Assembly (NCBI GenBank): GCA_963772335.1
Contig: CAVYXF010000003.1
Span: 1 to 64,000 of the forward strand
Direction of reading: 5' to 3'
Length of the DNA: 64,000 nucleotides
Origin: CAVYXF01 sp963772335
Lineage (GTDB): Bacteria > Pseudomonadota > Alphaproteobacteria > Rhizobiales > Rhodomicrobiaceae
Part shown: positions 44,477 to 53,611 of the stretch, in pieces
Numbering within the stretch: position 1 is the first letter of the stretch
Layout: each line of letters begins with the position of its first letter
Notes under the pieces: model-generated
Seen by the model: only the letters and a program-made list of their open reading frames with translations
Databases searched by the model: none
Told to the model about the DNA's origin: nothing
Program-made: the position numbers and the translations under genes

Positions 44477-44766
44477 ATCAAGGCCGGATAGAGCCAGCCG
44501 TGGATCACCACGTCGCGGAGAAAAATCAGAAGCAGAATCAGGACCACCGGAGAAAGATCGAGGCCACCGAAATCGGGCAGGACATTGCGGATCGGCCGCA
44601 GGGCGGGCTCGGACAACCGGTGCAGCGAGTCGGCGATCATGTAGACCACCTGGTTGTGGCGATTGATGACATTGAACGCGATAAGCCAGGAAAGGATGGC
44701 GCTGATGATGATCACCCACATATAGAGCGTGATCACCATAGCGATGAAATTCAGCAGCGGTATCAT
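44473..44766 (-). CDS. YggT family membrane protein
   Basis: Encodes 97 aa with two hydrophobic segments (about 8-30 and 68-90). YMWVIIISAILSWLIAFNVINRHNQVV and LSEPALRPIRNVLPDFGGLDLSPVVLILLLIFLRD are diagnostic of YggT. In other bacteria the family is linked to osmotic tolerance and cell division. It is translationally coupled with the DUF167 gene and likely transcribed with folD. Confidence 0.9.
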   Translation of the reverse strand: MIPLLNFIAMVITLYMWVIIISAILSWLIAFNVINRHNQVVYMIADSLHRLSEPALRPIRNVLPDFGGLDLSPVVLILLLIFLRDVVIHGWLYPALI

Positions 44767-45000
44767 GGGTGCCTCCGTCGGGTAACGCGATGTGTAGCCG
44801 CCTTGCGCGCGCGCCGCAAGCGGGCTTGCTCCAGGCGCATGGGCCGTTCGCGGCGGGAGGATTTGCCTTGAGCTTGAGGGGAGAAGAACGTTGCGCCGAT
44901 GTCACGCCGCGCTGTCGGCGCTTCCATTCCGGGCCCCGCTGCTGCTAACATCGCGCGCCGGCATCAGGCCGTCATAACAATGGATTTCGGGAGGAATTAC

Positions 45001-45477
45001 ATGTTCAACCGCTTTGCCGTCAGCTTTTTCGCCGCCACCTTCGCCCTTGCCGGCGCGGCTGCCGCGGCCGAGATCAAGCACAAGGTCGACGTCAAGAGCG
45101 AGCCGGGCAAGCTGTGGGCGCAGATCGGCGGCTGGTGCGCGATCGCCGACTGGCACCCTGCGATTGCCAAATGCGAGGAAAATCAAGAAGGCGGCAAAAT
45201 GCACCGCACGCTCACCACGAAAGATGGCGGCGTGATCAAGGAGACGATGGTAAAGAAGGGCGACACCAGCTACAGCTACCGGATTGACGAGAGCCCGCTG
45301 CCGGTTTCGAACTATTCGGCGACCTTCGCCGTTGTCCCCGAGAAGGGTAAGAAGGACCAGTCCAGTGTCGTCTGGTCTGCCAAATTCGACCCGAAGGGCA
45401 AAGGGGCCGACGCCAAAAAGGTGATGGATGGCATTCTCACCTCCGGACTTGATCAGATCAAAGCGAAGGCGCAGTAA
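45001..45477 (+). CDS. Secreted SRPBCC-fold protein
   Basis: Encodes 158 aa. A signal peptide (about 1-22, ending AAAAA) precedes an SRPBCC (polyketide cyclase/Bet v1-like) fold: VDVKSEPGKLWAQIGGWCAIADWHPAIAKCE, then the SYRIDESPLPVSNYSATFAV stretch and VMDGILTSGLDQIKAKA. These bind hydrophobic ligands in a deep pocket. Two Cys at the mouth region may form a disulfide. A GGGAGGA site precedes the ATG. Ligand and pathway are unknown; tRNA-Ala follows. Confidence 0.85.
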   Translation: MFNRFAVSFFAATFALAGAAAAAEIKHKVDVKSEPGKLWAQIGGWCAIADWHPAIAKCEENQEGGKMHRTLTTKDGGVIKETMVKKGDTSYSYRIDESPLPVSNYSATFAVVPEKGKKDQSSVVWSAKFDPKGKGADAKKVMDGILTSGLDQIKAKAQ

Positions 45478-45524
45478 GGCGCACCGGTCTGCTCTTTCTT
45501 AGACGACCAAACTCGGCGGATCGC

Positions 45525-45553
45525 TTGACGCGGCAGGACCCGCCGAGTAAATG
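45525..45553 (+). promoter_or_regulatory. Promoter of tRNA-Ala
   Basis: TTGACG (45525-45530), 17 bp, then TAAATG (45548-45553) is a good sigma-70-type promoter 15 bp before the mature tRNA 5' end. The near-consensus -35 box and ideal spacing fit a strongly expressed stable RNA gene. Confidence 0.65.
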
Positions 45554-45568
45554 TCTTATCCGACATAA

Positions 45569-45644
45569 GGGGCCATAGCTCAGTTGGGAGAGCGCAGCAA
45601 TCGCACTGCTGAGGTCGGGAGTTCGAGCCTCCCTGGCTCCACCA
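45569..45644 (+). tRNA. tRNA-Ala (anticodon CGC)
   Basis: 76 nt with a complete cloverleaf: acceptor GGGGCCA/TGGCTCC, D-arm GCTC-AGTTGGGA-GAGC, anticodon stem CAGCA/TGCTG around ATCGCAC giving anticodon CGC, T-arm GGGAG-TTCGAGC-CTCCC, and an encoded CCA end. It reads GCG codons. No integrase or att-like duplication is visible beside it. Confidence 0.95.
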
Positions 45645-45655
45645 AATACCCCCTC

Positions 45656-47032
45656 TTATTGGCCCTGCGCGGCCGAAGCCCCTAGATAGCCTTTCACGCT
45701 CAGCAGACGCTCCAGCCGCTTTTGGGCCTTCTCGGCTGCGGCTTTGGGTTCCTCACCCTCAACGGCGACCTGAATAACCATATCGCGCAGGATCGCGGAG
45801 TTGAGCACGTCGAGCAGATAGGGCCTGCCGGTCATATCGGCCCAGTCCGTGACCAGAACCGGCTTGGCCTCGTCCTTGTCCAGATAGCTCTCCTGCATGT
45901 TAATCCAGGACTTCCAGCGCTGAAACATCTCGATATTGCGGTATTGAGGTGATTGGCGCAGGGAAAGTGTGACCGGCAAGAGATGGATTGGCACAGTGGA
46001 AACATATTGCAGGTAGTTCTCATCCTTGTAGAAAAACTTGAGGAACGCGGCCGCCTCTTTGGGATACTTTGCGTTCTTGAACAGCATCCAGGGCTCCTCG
46101 TCCACTTCCACGGCCGGAACGCTTCCGCTGGGGCCGTGCGGCTTGGTCCACACTGCGAAGGTGTTGTCGCTGGCCATTTCTTTTGGAACAGAGCGCTCGA
46201 TCATGCCGGCACCACGCCCCAGGCCGATCAGCATGATAGCTGTCTTGCCACCGGAAAGATTTTGGTAGCTCTGAAGGTAACTCTGTCCTTCCCAACCAGG
46301 AGGAGCGTATTTGGTGAGCGCGCGGAAAAACTCGAGCGTCTCGATCATCCTTTGATCGGTGAGCAATGGCCGGCCTTCTTGGTCGAAGAGAGCGCCGCCA
46401 TTCGCTTTGATCAGTTCGCCGAGGATGATGTTTATGAACAGATTGTCGCCGGGGATGCTCACGCCATAGATATCGATCTTGCCGTCGCCGCTCGTATCCT
46501 GCGTGAGGGCCTTGGCAGCGGCGACGAGATCGGGCCAGCTTTCCGGCGCCTTCAGGCCGGCCCTTTCGGCCAGATCCTTCCGATAGATCAAGAGCGAGGT
46601 TGCGACCGCGTGGGGCAGCCCAAACAGCTGCCCTTTGACCGCACAAACCCGCTGCACCTGCGGCAGGAGGTTGTTCCTACCGATGGCATCGGCAACATCG
46701 TCGAGGGGCAAGAGCAGGCCTTTGGCCTGTAACGCGGTGCAGGTGATCGGCTGGCCGTGCGACAATTCTGGCGGCGTGCCTGCCGCGAGAGCGGCCGAGA
46801 TTTTTCCTTCCAGTTCGGCCCAGGCCAGCCCTTCGAGCTCAATCTTGATGCCCGGGTTTTGTGCCTCGTAGCGGCGCGCGATGGCATTGAATGCCGCAAC
46901 CGTCTGCGGTTCGGTTTCCGTGTGCCAGACCCGCACAATTTTTTCCTCAGCGCCAGCTGAGCCGGTCCAGCTGAACCCAGCCATCAGAGCGAGGGCGCTG
47001 AGCAGCCCAGCAAGACGCATACGCACGGTCAT
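45656..47032 (-). CDS. Extracellular solute-binding protein, sugar ABC type (orphan)
   Basis: Encodes 458 aa. A Sec signal peptide (about 1-26, ending GSAGAEE) precedes a family-1 binding protein: VRVWHTETEPQTVAAFNAIARRYEAQNPGIKIELEGLAWAEL, ALAAGTPPELSHGQPI, and EAAAFLKFFYKDENYLQYVSTVPIHLLPV. It resembles UgpB/maltose-type proteins. The start at MTVRMRL follows CTGGAGAG; six upstream codons are excluded. No permease or ATPase genes adjoin it. The divergent neighbour is a membrane GGDEF-EAL protein with a periplasmic domain. Confidence 0.88.
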   Translation of the reverse strand: MTVRMRLAGLLSALALMAGFSWTGSAGAEEKIVRVWHTETEPQTVAAFNAIARRYEAQNPGIKIELEGLAWAELEGKISAALAAGTPPELSHGQPITCTALQAKGLLLPLDDVADAIGRNNLLPQVQRVCAVKGQLFGLPHAVATSLLIYRKDLAERAGLKAPESWPDLVAAAKALTQDTSGDGKIDIYGVSIPGDNLFINIILGELIKANGGALFDQEGRPLLTDQRMIETLEFFRALTKYAPPGWEGQSYLQSYQNLSGGKTAIMLIGLGRGAGMIERSVPKEMASDNTFAVWTKPHGPSGSVPAVEVDEEPWMLFKNAKYPKEAAAFLKFFYKDENYLQYVSTVPIHLLPVTLSLRQSPQYRNIEMFQRWKSWINMQESYLDKDEAKPVLVTDWADMTGRPYLLDVLNSAILRDMVIQVAVEGEEPKAAAEKAQKRLERLLSVKGYLGASAAQGQ

Positions 47033-47238
47033 GACCACTCTCCAGTTCAACGCGCAAGGCGATAGGTTTCGCAGATCATGCCGAATAACGTTTGGAGATA
47101 AGTTAAAAGTATTGCCAAGACTTATTGGTTAAATCAATCCAAACCTCTGATGTAAAAAGGCTTCTTCGTAAATTAATGAAACTGCAACTGACCTCTGCCC
47201 ATACTCGCTCGCAACACGAGCAAATATAGTCGAAGGAA

Positions 47239-50205
47239 ATGGCCAGCGAAGAACGAACGCATGCGTGGTCCTCGCTCAAAATTTCCAGTGGGGAGCATGG
47301 CAAAGACCTGCAGCGGCCGACATCTAGCCTAGCCCGCAAAGTGTTCCTTGCGCTCTCTGGTCTGGTCATAATCACCGGCCTTTGCGGCGGCGTGGCCCTT
47401 TCGTTTTTTTATCGGATCGAGTTATCGGTATCGGTTTTGTCGACCGTGGCGACGCCGCTCCTCATCGAAAGCATGGCGCTCAAGAACAACGCCGACCGGA
47501 TGCGTTCAGTGCTGCTGGACGGCCCTGAAGACGAGCGCGAGGGCAATTTGCAATTCGAGGATATTGCACGGCTTGACGCGGAAGGGCACCAACACGCCAA
47601 GAACCTGGAGGAACTGGCCAGCAATCTGGGACTGCGAGAGCAGTTCGAGGTGGTTCAGCACCTCCAGGACGATTTCCGCTCGACGCTTGAAGATATGGTC
47701 CATGCGCAGGCTCGAAGGGCAATAGCCACGAGAGCCGTGCTCAATCTTTACAATGACATTCACTCCGCAACGGAGGCCGCCGAGAGCGGGCTAGAAGGTA
47801 TCGCGCGCCCCGGTGATGGTCCGCTTCCCACCGACGCCGTTTCCGATGAAGTGGACAAGGCCGTGCGCCAGTTCGGCAACGTGCCGGACATGAGCGTGGA
47901 AGTCTATTTGATCGGCGGCGCCCTTGATCTGGACAGATTCGAGAGCTCGGCCACGGCTTTCTTTCAAGGTCTCGATGCATCGCTGGACAGGGTGCGAGCC
48001 CTTGCCGACGAAGGCGGACGCAAGCTGGATTTTGCGCCTGTCGCGCGGGCGTTCGCTCAGCTCAAAGCTCATTTTCTGGCTCCGCATGGCGTCATCGACA
48101 GAAAGCGCCAGCTTCTGACCAGCATCGCTATTTTCAACGCCCGCTCGAAAAGGCTGAGCGAACTTCTGCTGCGCTACAACGATGTTCTGAGCGGGGTCGA
48201 AACGGCCGTCCGCAACGCCAAGGATCAGTCCCGCGCTCAGACGGCCAGCACGATTTCGGTAGGGCTGATAGCAGTTGCGACGCTCGTGGGCCTTTCGGTG
48301 CTGCTCGCCATCGGCGCTGCGATTTTCTTGACGCGCAGCATCTCCTCGCCGCTCGTGCGCCTCACCGCGCATCTGCATGGCATGAGAGCACGGGCCGAAT
48401 TGACGGAAATCGTCGATCCTTCCCTGTTGAACACATCAGATGAGCTTGGCCAGCTCTCCAGCGCCTTCAATCACCTGATCCGCGAGCTGGCCGCCGCCCG
48501 GGCAGCCTTGATCGCCAAGTCCGAAGCCGAAATCAGCAAACAGGTCGACCGTCTGGAAGCCGCCGTCGGCAATATGTCGCAAGGTCTTTGCATGTATGAC
48601 CGCAGCCAGCGGCTTATTATCAGCAATGCGCGATATGCCGAAATCTATGGCATTCCACCGGAGCAAATCCGCCCCGGCATGTCGTTGCGCGAGGTCTTGG
48701 AATTGCGCCTTGCCCATGATGGGTACTACGGTGAGGCGGACTCCTATGTCAGTCGCCGGCTCGGCGTTTGTCGGGACGACAAGGCGGCTCAAAGCATCAT
48801 CGAGCTTGCCAATGGCCGGACGCTGCAGATCCTGCGTCATCCCCTCAAGGGCGGTGGATGGGTTGCGACACACGAAGACATCACCGAGCGCCGGCAGATC
48901 GAAGCCAAGATTGCGCATATGGCGCATCATGACGTCCTGACGGGCTTGCCCAACCGAGCGCTGTTCGGCTCCAAAATGCAGGAAGCTCTGGCGCGTGTTG
49001 CCCGGGGCGAGATCATTGCTGTGTTCCATCTCGACATCGACCGTTTCAAAACCATCAACGATACGCTGGGGCACTCGATCGGTGATGCAGTGCTGCGCGC
49101 CGTGACCGACCGGCTGCTGCACTGCGTTCGCGAAACGGACATGATCGCAAGGCTGGGAGGCGATGAATTCGCCATCATTCAAACGGCTGTCAAAAATCCC
49201 GACCAGGTCACCTTGCTCGCCCAGCGCATCGTCCAGTCCATCGGCGAGCCGATGATGATCGAGGGCCACAACCTTGTCGCCGGGGCGAGTATCGGCATCG
49301 CCATGGCACCGACTGATGGGGAGCACGCGGAAGACCTCCTGCAAAAGGCGGACCTCGCGCTCTATCGCGCCAAGGCGGAGGGGCGCGGCGTGTTTCGCTT
49401 CTTCGAGCCTGAGATGGACATCAAGATGCGGGAAAGGCGGGCGCTGGAGCGCCACTTGCGTATCGCCATAAACCAAAACCAGTTCGAGCTGCTCTATCAG
49501 CCGCTCGTCAACATTGAGAGCGGCCGGATAATCTGCCTGGAGGCCCTGCTTCGCTGGCGCCACCCCGAGCGTGGGCTGGTGTCGCCGATGGAATTCATTC
49601 CGCTGGCTGAGGAAACGGGCCTGATCGTGCCGATCGGCGAATGGGTCCTTCACGAAGCCTGCCGGGAGGCGGCCAACTGGCCGGGTGGCATTCACGTATC
49701 CGTCAATGTCTCGCCGGCGCAGTTCAAATCACCCAATCTGGTGCAGACGATTGCCCTGGCGCTCTCGAATGCTGGACTACCGCCCGGGCGCCTAGACATT
49801 GAGATTACCGAGTCCGTGCTCATGCTGGAGAGCAGCTCAATCTTGGCGACGCTCAACCAGATCAAAGGCCTTGGCGTCGGCATCGCAATGGACGATTTCG
49901 GCACCGGCTATTCGTCACTGAGCTATTTGCGCAGCTTTCCGTTCGACAAGATCAAGATCGATCGCTCGTTTATTCGTGATCTGGCGAACAACGACGATTG
50001 TTTAGCGATCGTGAAGGCGGTGACGACCCTCGGCGAAAGCCTCGGTATGTCAACGATTGCCGAGGGCGTCGAAACGCAGGAGCAGCACGAAAAGCTGCGC
50101 GCCCAAGGATGCGATGCGGTCCAGGGTTACCTGATCAGCCCGCCGCGAACGATCGCCGATCTGAAACCACTGCTTGATCAATTGCGCGAGGACGCCGCCG
50201 CTTAG
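47239..50205 (+). CDS. Membrane-bound diguanylate cyclase / phosphodiesterase (HAMP-PAS-GGDEF-EAL)
   Basis: Encodes 988 aa. Two membrane segments (about 35-58 and 337-362) flank a mostly alpha-helical periplasmic domain of ~280 residues. A HAMP linker follows (about 363-420), then a PAS-like domain (about 435-555, opening AVGNMSQGLCMYDRSQRLIISNARYAEIYG), a GGDEF domain with an intact GGDEF at 640-644 and an RETD inhibitory site at 631-634, and an EAL domain with EALLRWRHPERG (EAL 768-770) and DDFGTGYSSLSYL. Both activities look intact. It is divergent from an orphan binding protein. Confidence 0.93.
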   Translation: MASEERTHAWSSLKISSGEHGKDLQRPTSSLARKVFLALSGLVIITGLCGGVALSFFYRIELSVSVLSTVATPLLIESMALKNNADRMRSVLLDGPEDEREGNLQFEDIARLDAEGHQHAKNLEELASNLGLREQFEVVQHLQDDFRSTLEDMVHAQARRAIATRAVLNLYNDIHSATEAAESGLEGIARPGDGPLPTDAVSDEVDKAVRQFGNVPDMSVEVYLIGGALDLDRFESSATAFFQGLDASLDRVRALADEGGRKLDFAPVARAFAQLKAHFLAPHGVIDRKRQLLTSIAIFNARSKRLSELLLRYNDVLSGVETAVRNAKDQSRAQTASTISVGLIAVATLVGLSVLLAIGAAIFLTRSISSPLVRLTAHLHGMRARAELTEIVDPSLLNTSDELGQLSSAFNHLIRELAAARAALIAKSEAEISKQVDRLEAAVGNMSQGLCMYDRSQRLIISNARYAEIYGIPPEQIRPGMSLREVLELRLAHDGYYGEADSYVSRRLGVCRDDKAAQSIIELANGRTLQILRHPLKGGGWVATHEDITERRQIEAKIAHMAHHDVLTGLPNRALFGSKMQEALARVARGEIIAVFHLDIDRFKTINDTLGHSIGDAVLRAVTDRLLHCVRETDMIARLGGDEFAIIQTAVKNPDQVTLLAQRIVQSIGEPMMIEGHNLVAGASIGIAMAPTDGEHAEDLLQKADLALYRAKAEGRGVFRFFEPEMDIKMRERRALERHLRIAINQNQFELLYQPLVNIESGRIICLEALLRWRHPERGLVSPMEFIPLAEETGLIVPIGEWVLHEACREAANWPGGIHVSVNVSPAQFKSPNLVQTIALALSNAGLPPGRLDIEITESVLMLESSSILATLNQIKGLGVGIAMDDFGTGYSSLSYLRSFPFDKIKIDRSFIRDLANNDDCLAIVKAVTTLGESLGMSTIAEGVETQEQHEKLRAQGCDAVQGYLISPPRTIADLKPLLDQLREDAAA

Positions 50206-50347
50206 AGTCGCCCGCCTCTTTTTCGGGGCGTAGATTGGGGCAAGCGAACCCGCATATTGTTTCCTGGCCTTGTTAATTTCATATCGGCGGCCGCGAAAAA
50301 CCACCCGGGGTTGTTCACTTTCTGTTCCTGTGCGAGCATCGGGCGCC

Positions 50348-50800
50348 ATGGACACCAAAGACCTCGAGGGACAGCTCACAGGCTGCATTCTGGATGTATT
50401 GCGGGAGCGAGCGTTCGCACCACCTGCGACGCGCGATCCTGCCATCCGCGATCCCTATTTCGATGGCATCACGCACACGCTCATGGAGCGCATCAAGGCC
50501 GATGGCTGGCTCATCGCGCCACCAAGCAGCCGATGGCGAAATGACGGCGAAGGCGAGGCCCATCAGCCCTCCTCGGCCACGCCGGCCGAGCTTGAAGCCG
50601 ATCTGCGCTCATGCCTGCGATTTGCTTTGGCGCTCTATCCGCATCGGCCGCCGCGCACGCGGGATTTTTCGGTGACGGAGCGCTATCACAGTGCAGTGGC
50701 CACCGCCGCGGTGAAGCAGATTCTCTCATCGAACTGGGCGCTCGCGCCGACGCTGCAGAAAATTCCGCCCGCGCGGTGGCATTCGACGCCGGCCCATTGA
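50348..50800 (+). CDS. Hypothetical protein
   Basis: Encodes 150 aa. No family was recognised. It contains a predicted mixed alpha/basic C-terminus with repeated Pro-rich short motifs, no signal peptide and no membrane segment. The ATG at 50348 is preferred over upstream in-frame starts because the upstream codons look non-coding (Arg/Pro rich). Codon usage is in line with real genes of the window. It follows the GGDEF-EAL gene by 142 bp on the same strand; function unknown. Confidence 0.55.
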   Translation: MDTKDLEGQLTGCILDVLRERAFAPPATRDPAIRDPYFDGITHTLMERIKADGWLIAPPSSRWRNDGEGEAHQPSSATPAELEADLRSCLRFALALYPHRPPRTRDFSVTERYHSAVATAAVKQILSSNWALAPTLQKIPPARWHSTPAH

Positions 50801-50937
50801 GATGCTGCCGGTTAAGCGGACCGAGGCCGCGTCAATTCACAGGAAAGGAGGCGCTGGGCGCAGCAGATGCACAATCGGAAGGACGCGCCGAGCTTCATCA
50901 CAAGCGATGATTCGCCTCGCAGGGTAAGGAGCGGAGA

Positions 50938-51132
50938 TTGCTTGGGGAGGCGGCAGTTACGATCGCGCTCATTGGCGCGGCGGGGCCTGCGATCAGGACG
51001 GCCTGGCCGCTGCAGCGGCAGAGCCGAGATATGCTTTCATCAAAGACCGCCGAAAAGGCAGAAGGGTCGCTTCAAGCCCTGCTCATCGATACCGAAGCCA
51101 GGGGGGCTGTCTACGAACGGACCTGGGCGTAA
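50938..51132 (+). CDS. Short frame of 64 aa (doubtful)
   Basis: A TTG-started frame (LGEAAVTIALIGAAGPAIRTAW, ending in EARGAVYERTWA) in a ~310-bp gap after the previous gene. It overlaps the 3' end of a convergent small gene by about 20 bp and its start is poor, so it may not be real. The rest of the gap (50801-50937) shows no feature. Confidence 0.25.
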   Translation: MLGEAAVTIALIGAAGPAIRTAWPLQRQSRDMLSSKTAEKAEGSLQALLIDTEARGAVYERTWA

Positions 51133-51299
51133 GCCGGCATAGCGAGACGTACGGGACGGCGCGAATATTCGATCAGCTTACGGTTATTCTCGTGCTTGGC
51201 CGAGGTGTCAGCATCTTCAAGAGCGTCGAAGAGGCTGAACTTTACGTCAAGGGCTGCCGCCAGAGCGGCGAGGGTTGAAAGTTTTGAGCGGTGCTTCAT
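51111..51299 (-). CDS. Small hypothetical protein
   Basis: Encodes 62 aa: MKHRSKLSTLAALAAALDVK, then FSLFDALEDADTSAKHENN and a basic tail. An AGGA site lies 8 bp before the ATG of this start, and an in-frame ATG two codons upstream is too close to it. The high Ala/Leu start gives one amphipathic helix. No family was recognised. The first half looks like a short regulator or a stress peptide but that is guesswork. Confidence 0.45.
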   Translation of the reverse strand: MKHRSKLSTLAALAAALDVKFSLFDALEDADTSAKHENNRKLIEYSRRPVRLAMPAYAQVRS

Positions 51300-51305
51300 G
51301 ATCAT

Positions 51306-51757
51306 CTTCCTATTTTTACTGAGGCATCTGCCTAACCTCGCTTGTATCGACCGGACCGATACTTATTTGACGCACCACATGCCGGAAGGTTCGAAGCCGA
51401 GAAGCAAAATTTCCGTAAGATCGACCTGCCATCCTGCTTACCAGGGAAAGCACGCAACCTATTCGAGTCGCGGAACGGGAACAGAGAGACACTCACGCAA
51501 AATCCCCAAGTTTCGCGACGCGACGGCAAACAAAAAATGATGACGGGAACAACGAGACCGACTCTTTTTACAGCACGCCGACGCCTAACTGCAATCCTAG
51601 GTTGAATACTTATCGTTAAATTTCCCCTTAGTAGCAGGCCGTGTGGAGAACTTTTTTGAGGTGACCCACGTTTTGCGGCTAGCGGGCCTCCTTGAGATGG
51701 TTTTTTGCGGCTATGAGCGCTCGGCTGACGTTTAATCTTCTATTTCTCGAACATGCC
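51306..51757. other. Non-coding gap before the ECF42 operon
   Basis: About 450 bp without a credible gene: all frames are short or have atypical codon usage, and the region is less GC-rich than its neighbours. No repeat or strong hairpin was found. Its right edge runs into an ECF42-type promoter at 51758. Confidence 0.5.
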
Positions 51758-51784
51758 TGTCGGTATTCGTGATGGTCAGTCGTC
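51758..51784 (+). promoter_or_regulatory. ECF42-type promoter of the DGPF-sigma operon
   Basis: TGTCGG (51758-51763), 17 bp, then CGTC (51781-51784) matches the published ECF42 motif (TGTCGA -35, CGA/TC -10) with one change. It is 24 bp upstream of the DGPF gene start. This predicts that the operon is transcribed by its own sigma factor. The match is by eye and untested. Confidence 0.7.
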
Positions 51785-51807
51785 CTTGGGAAGAGGAGAA
51801 CCAGCCC

Positions 51808-52179
51808 ATGCTTTACGCAATCCTTTGCTATCATTCCGAAGACGTCGTCGGCTCCTGGACCAAGGAGGAGGACGACGCCGTTATGACGCGCCTCGGCGTT
51901 GTTCACGACCGGCTGATTTGCGAAGGCAAGTTCCGCCACGGCGCGCGCCTTTTGCCCACCACCGCTGCCACGACGCTGCGCAAGGACCAGGAACCGGGTC
52001 TCGTGCTGGACGGTCCCTATGCCGAAACCAAGGAGCAGCTGCTCGGCTTTTACCTCTTCGATTGCGCCTCGCTCGATGAGGTGATCGAGATTACGCGCGA
52101 GCTCGGCCGCGCCAATCCAGGCGGGGCTTACGAAATTCGCCCAGTCGGCTATTTCCTGTCCGGTGAGGCGGTGTCATGA
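51808..52179 (+). CDS. YCII-domain (DGPF) protein
   Basis: Encodes 123 aa. MLYAILCYHSEDVVGSWTKEED, LVLDGPYAETKEQLLGFYLFDCASLDEVIEI and a GGAYEIRPVGYF ending are typical of DGPF/YCII proteins, whose genes always accompany ECF42 sigma factors. Their role in signal transduction is unresolved. The ATG at 51808 follows GAGGAG; 13 upstream codons are excluded. The stop overlaps the sigma gene start (ATGA). Confidence 0.92.
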   Translation: MLYAILCYHSEDVVGSWTKEEDDAVMTRLGVVHDRLICEGKFRHGARLLPTTAATTLRKDQEPGLVLDGPYAETKEQLLGFYLFDCASLDEVIEITRELGRANPGGAYEIRPVGYFLSGEAVS

Positions 52180-53450
52180 CCGATGTCGCCTGGATGGCCT
52201 CGCTCCTGAGTGCGGCACGGCCGCAGGCCATGGCGGCCCTCCTGCGCTATTTCCGCGACCTCGATGCCGCGGAGGAAGCCTTTCAGGATGCGAGCCTCAA
52301 GGCGCTGAAGAGCTGGCCTAGCAACGGCCCGCCGCGCGATCCCGCTGCCTGGCTGATCATGGTCGGGCGTAATGCCGGGGTCGACAGCATCCGCAAGCGG
52401 TCGAAGCAAGAGGAGCTGCCATCGGAGGAGGTCATTTCCGACCTGGAGGATGCCGAGGCTACGATTACCGAGCGGCTCGACGCAGCTGATTATCGGGATG
52501 ACATCCTGCGCCTCCTGTTCATCTGCTGTCATCCCGATCTGCCGGCGACGCAGCAGATCGCCTTGGCGCTGCGCATCGTCTCCGGCCTCTCCGTGAAACA
52601 GATCGCTCGTGCTTTTCTCGTCGGCGAGAGCGCCATGGAGCAGCGCATAACCCGCGCCAAGACACGCATCGCCAAAGCGGATGTGCCGTTTGAGGCACCC
52701 GGTGCTGTCGAGCGCTCCGAGCGGCTGGCGGCGGTCGCGGCGATGATCTATCTGATCTTCAACGAAGGCTATTCGGCGAGCGCTGGCTCGGAGAAGGAGG
52801 GCGGCGCCCTCGCCGGCGACGCGATTCGGCTGGCGCGGCTCCTGCTGCGCCTGTTTCCCGCAGAGCCCGAGATCATGGGGCTGCTCGCTCTGATCCTGCT
52901 CCAGCATTCACGGGCCAGCGCCCGCTTCGATGCCGATGGCGCAATCGTGCTACTCGAAGACCAGGATCGCACCCTCTGGAACCGCAAGCTGATCGCCGAA
53001 GGATTGGCGCTGATCGATAAGGCCGTCCGTCACTATCGCCCTGGCCCCTATCAGGTGCAGGCGGCAATCGCCGCGCTTCATGCGCGCGCCGAGACATTCG
53101 CGGACACGGACTGGGCCCAGATCGATCTGCTCTACGCGACGCTGGAGCGCCTGCAGCCCTCCCCCGTGGTCACCTTGAACCGAGCCGTTGCCCATTCCAA
53201 AGCCCACGGAGCCGACGCCGCCCTCGCTATGATCGAGCCACTTGCCGAACGACTGTCGGGCTACTTCTATTTCTTTGGCGTCAAGGGCGCGTTTCTGATG
53301 GAGCTCGGCCGCATGAAGGAAGCGGGCGTAGCCTTCGATAGGGCGATCGCGCTCGCCAACTCTCCCGCCGAGGCGACTCACATTCGCACGCAGATCGATC
53401 GGCTCAAGCAGGACAGCGCTGCGCGTCGGGGACAGAAGACCCCCGCGTGA
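52176..53450 (+). CDS. ECF42 group RNA polymerase sigma factor
   Basis: Encodes 424 aa. Region 2 lies at the N-terminus (AEEAFQDASLKALKSWPSNG, RNAGVDSIRKRSKQ), region 4 follows (LPATQQIALALRIVSGLSVKQIARAFLVGESAMEQRITRAKTRI), and a long C-terminal extension of ~220 residues with tetratricopeptide-like features (DUF6596) includes YSASAGSEKEGGALAGDAIRLARLL and VTLNRAVAHSKAHGADAALAMIEPL. This three-part layout and the coupled DGPF gene define ECF42; they have no anti-sigma factor and are thought to sense through the extension. A DoxX gene follows. Confidence 0.92.
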   Translation: MTDVAWMASLLSAARPQAMAALLRYFRDLDAAEEAFQDASLKALKSWPSNGPPRDPAAWLIMVGRNAGVDSIRKRSKQEELPSEEVISDLEDAEATITERLDAADYRDDILRLLFICCHPDLPATQQIALALRIVSGLSVKQIARAFLVGESAMEQRITRAKTRIAKADVPFEAPGAVERSERLAAVAAMIYLIFNEGYSASAGSEKEGGALAGDAIRLARLLLRLFPAEPEIMGLLALILLQHSRASARFDADGAIVLLEDQDRTLWNRKLIAEGLALIDKAVRHYRPGPYQVQAAIAALHARAETFADTDWAQIDLLYATLERLQPSPVVTLNRAVAHSKAHGADAALAMIEPLAERLSGYFYFFGVKGAFLMELGRMKEAGVAFDRAIALANSPAEATHIRTQIDRLKQDSAARRGQKTPA

Positions 53451-53611
53451 GCCCGGTTGACGTCTACCTGCGATACGCCGGAAAACCTCTCGCAAATTTT
53501 GTCATCGTTTTGTCGGCGGGAATGCTTGCCGTCCGTCCTTTGAGAGCGCGGCAAGGCGTTGCTGCGACCAGCGATATCAAACCCGAAATTCATCTTCCAG
53601 AGTGGGCCATC

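Noticed and set aside
44477..44905. A longer DUF167 gene starting upstream and covering yggT
   Set aside because: The extra frame is opposite in codon usage to yggT, which is a strong family match; the start at the TTGA overlap gives the right length.
45569..45644. tRNA-Ala as an integration site for an element
   Set aside because: The tRNA is complete and there is no partial copy of its 3' end nor an integrase gene in the flanks.
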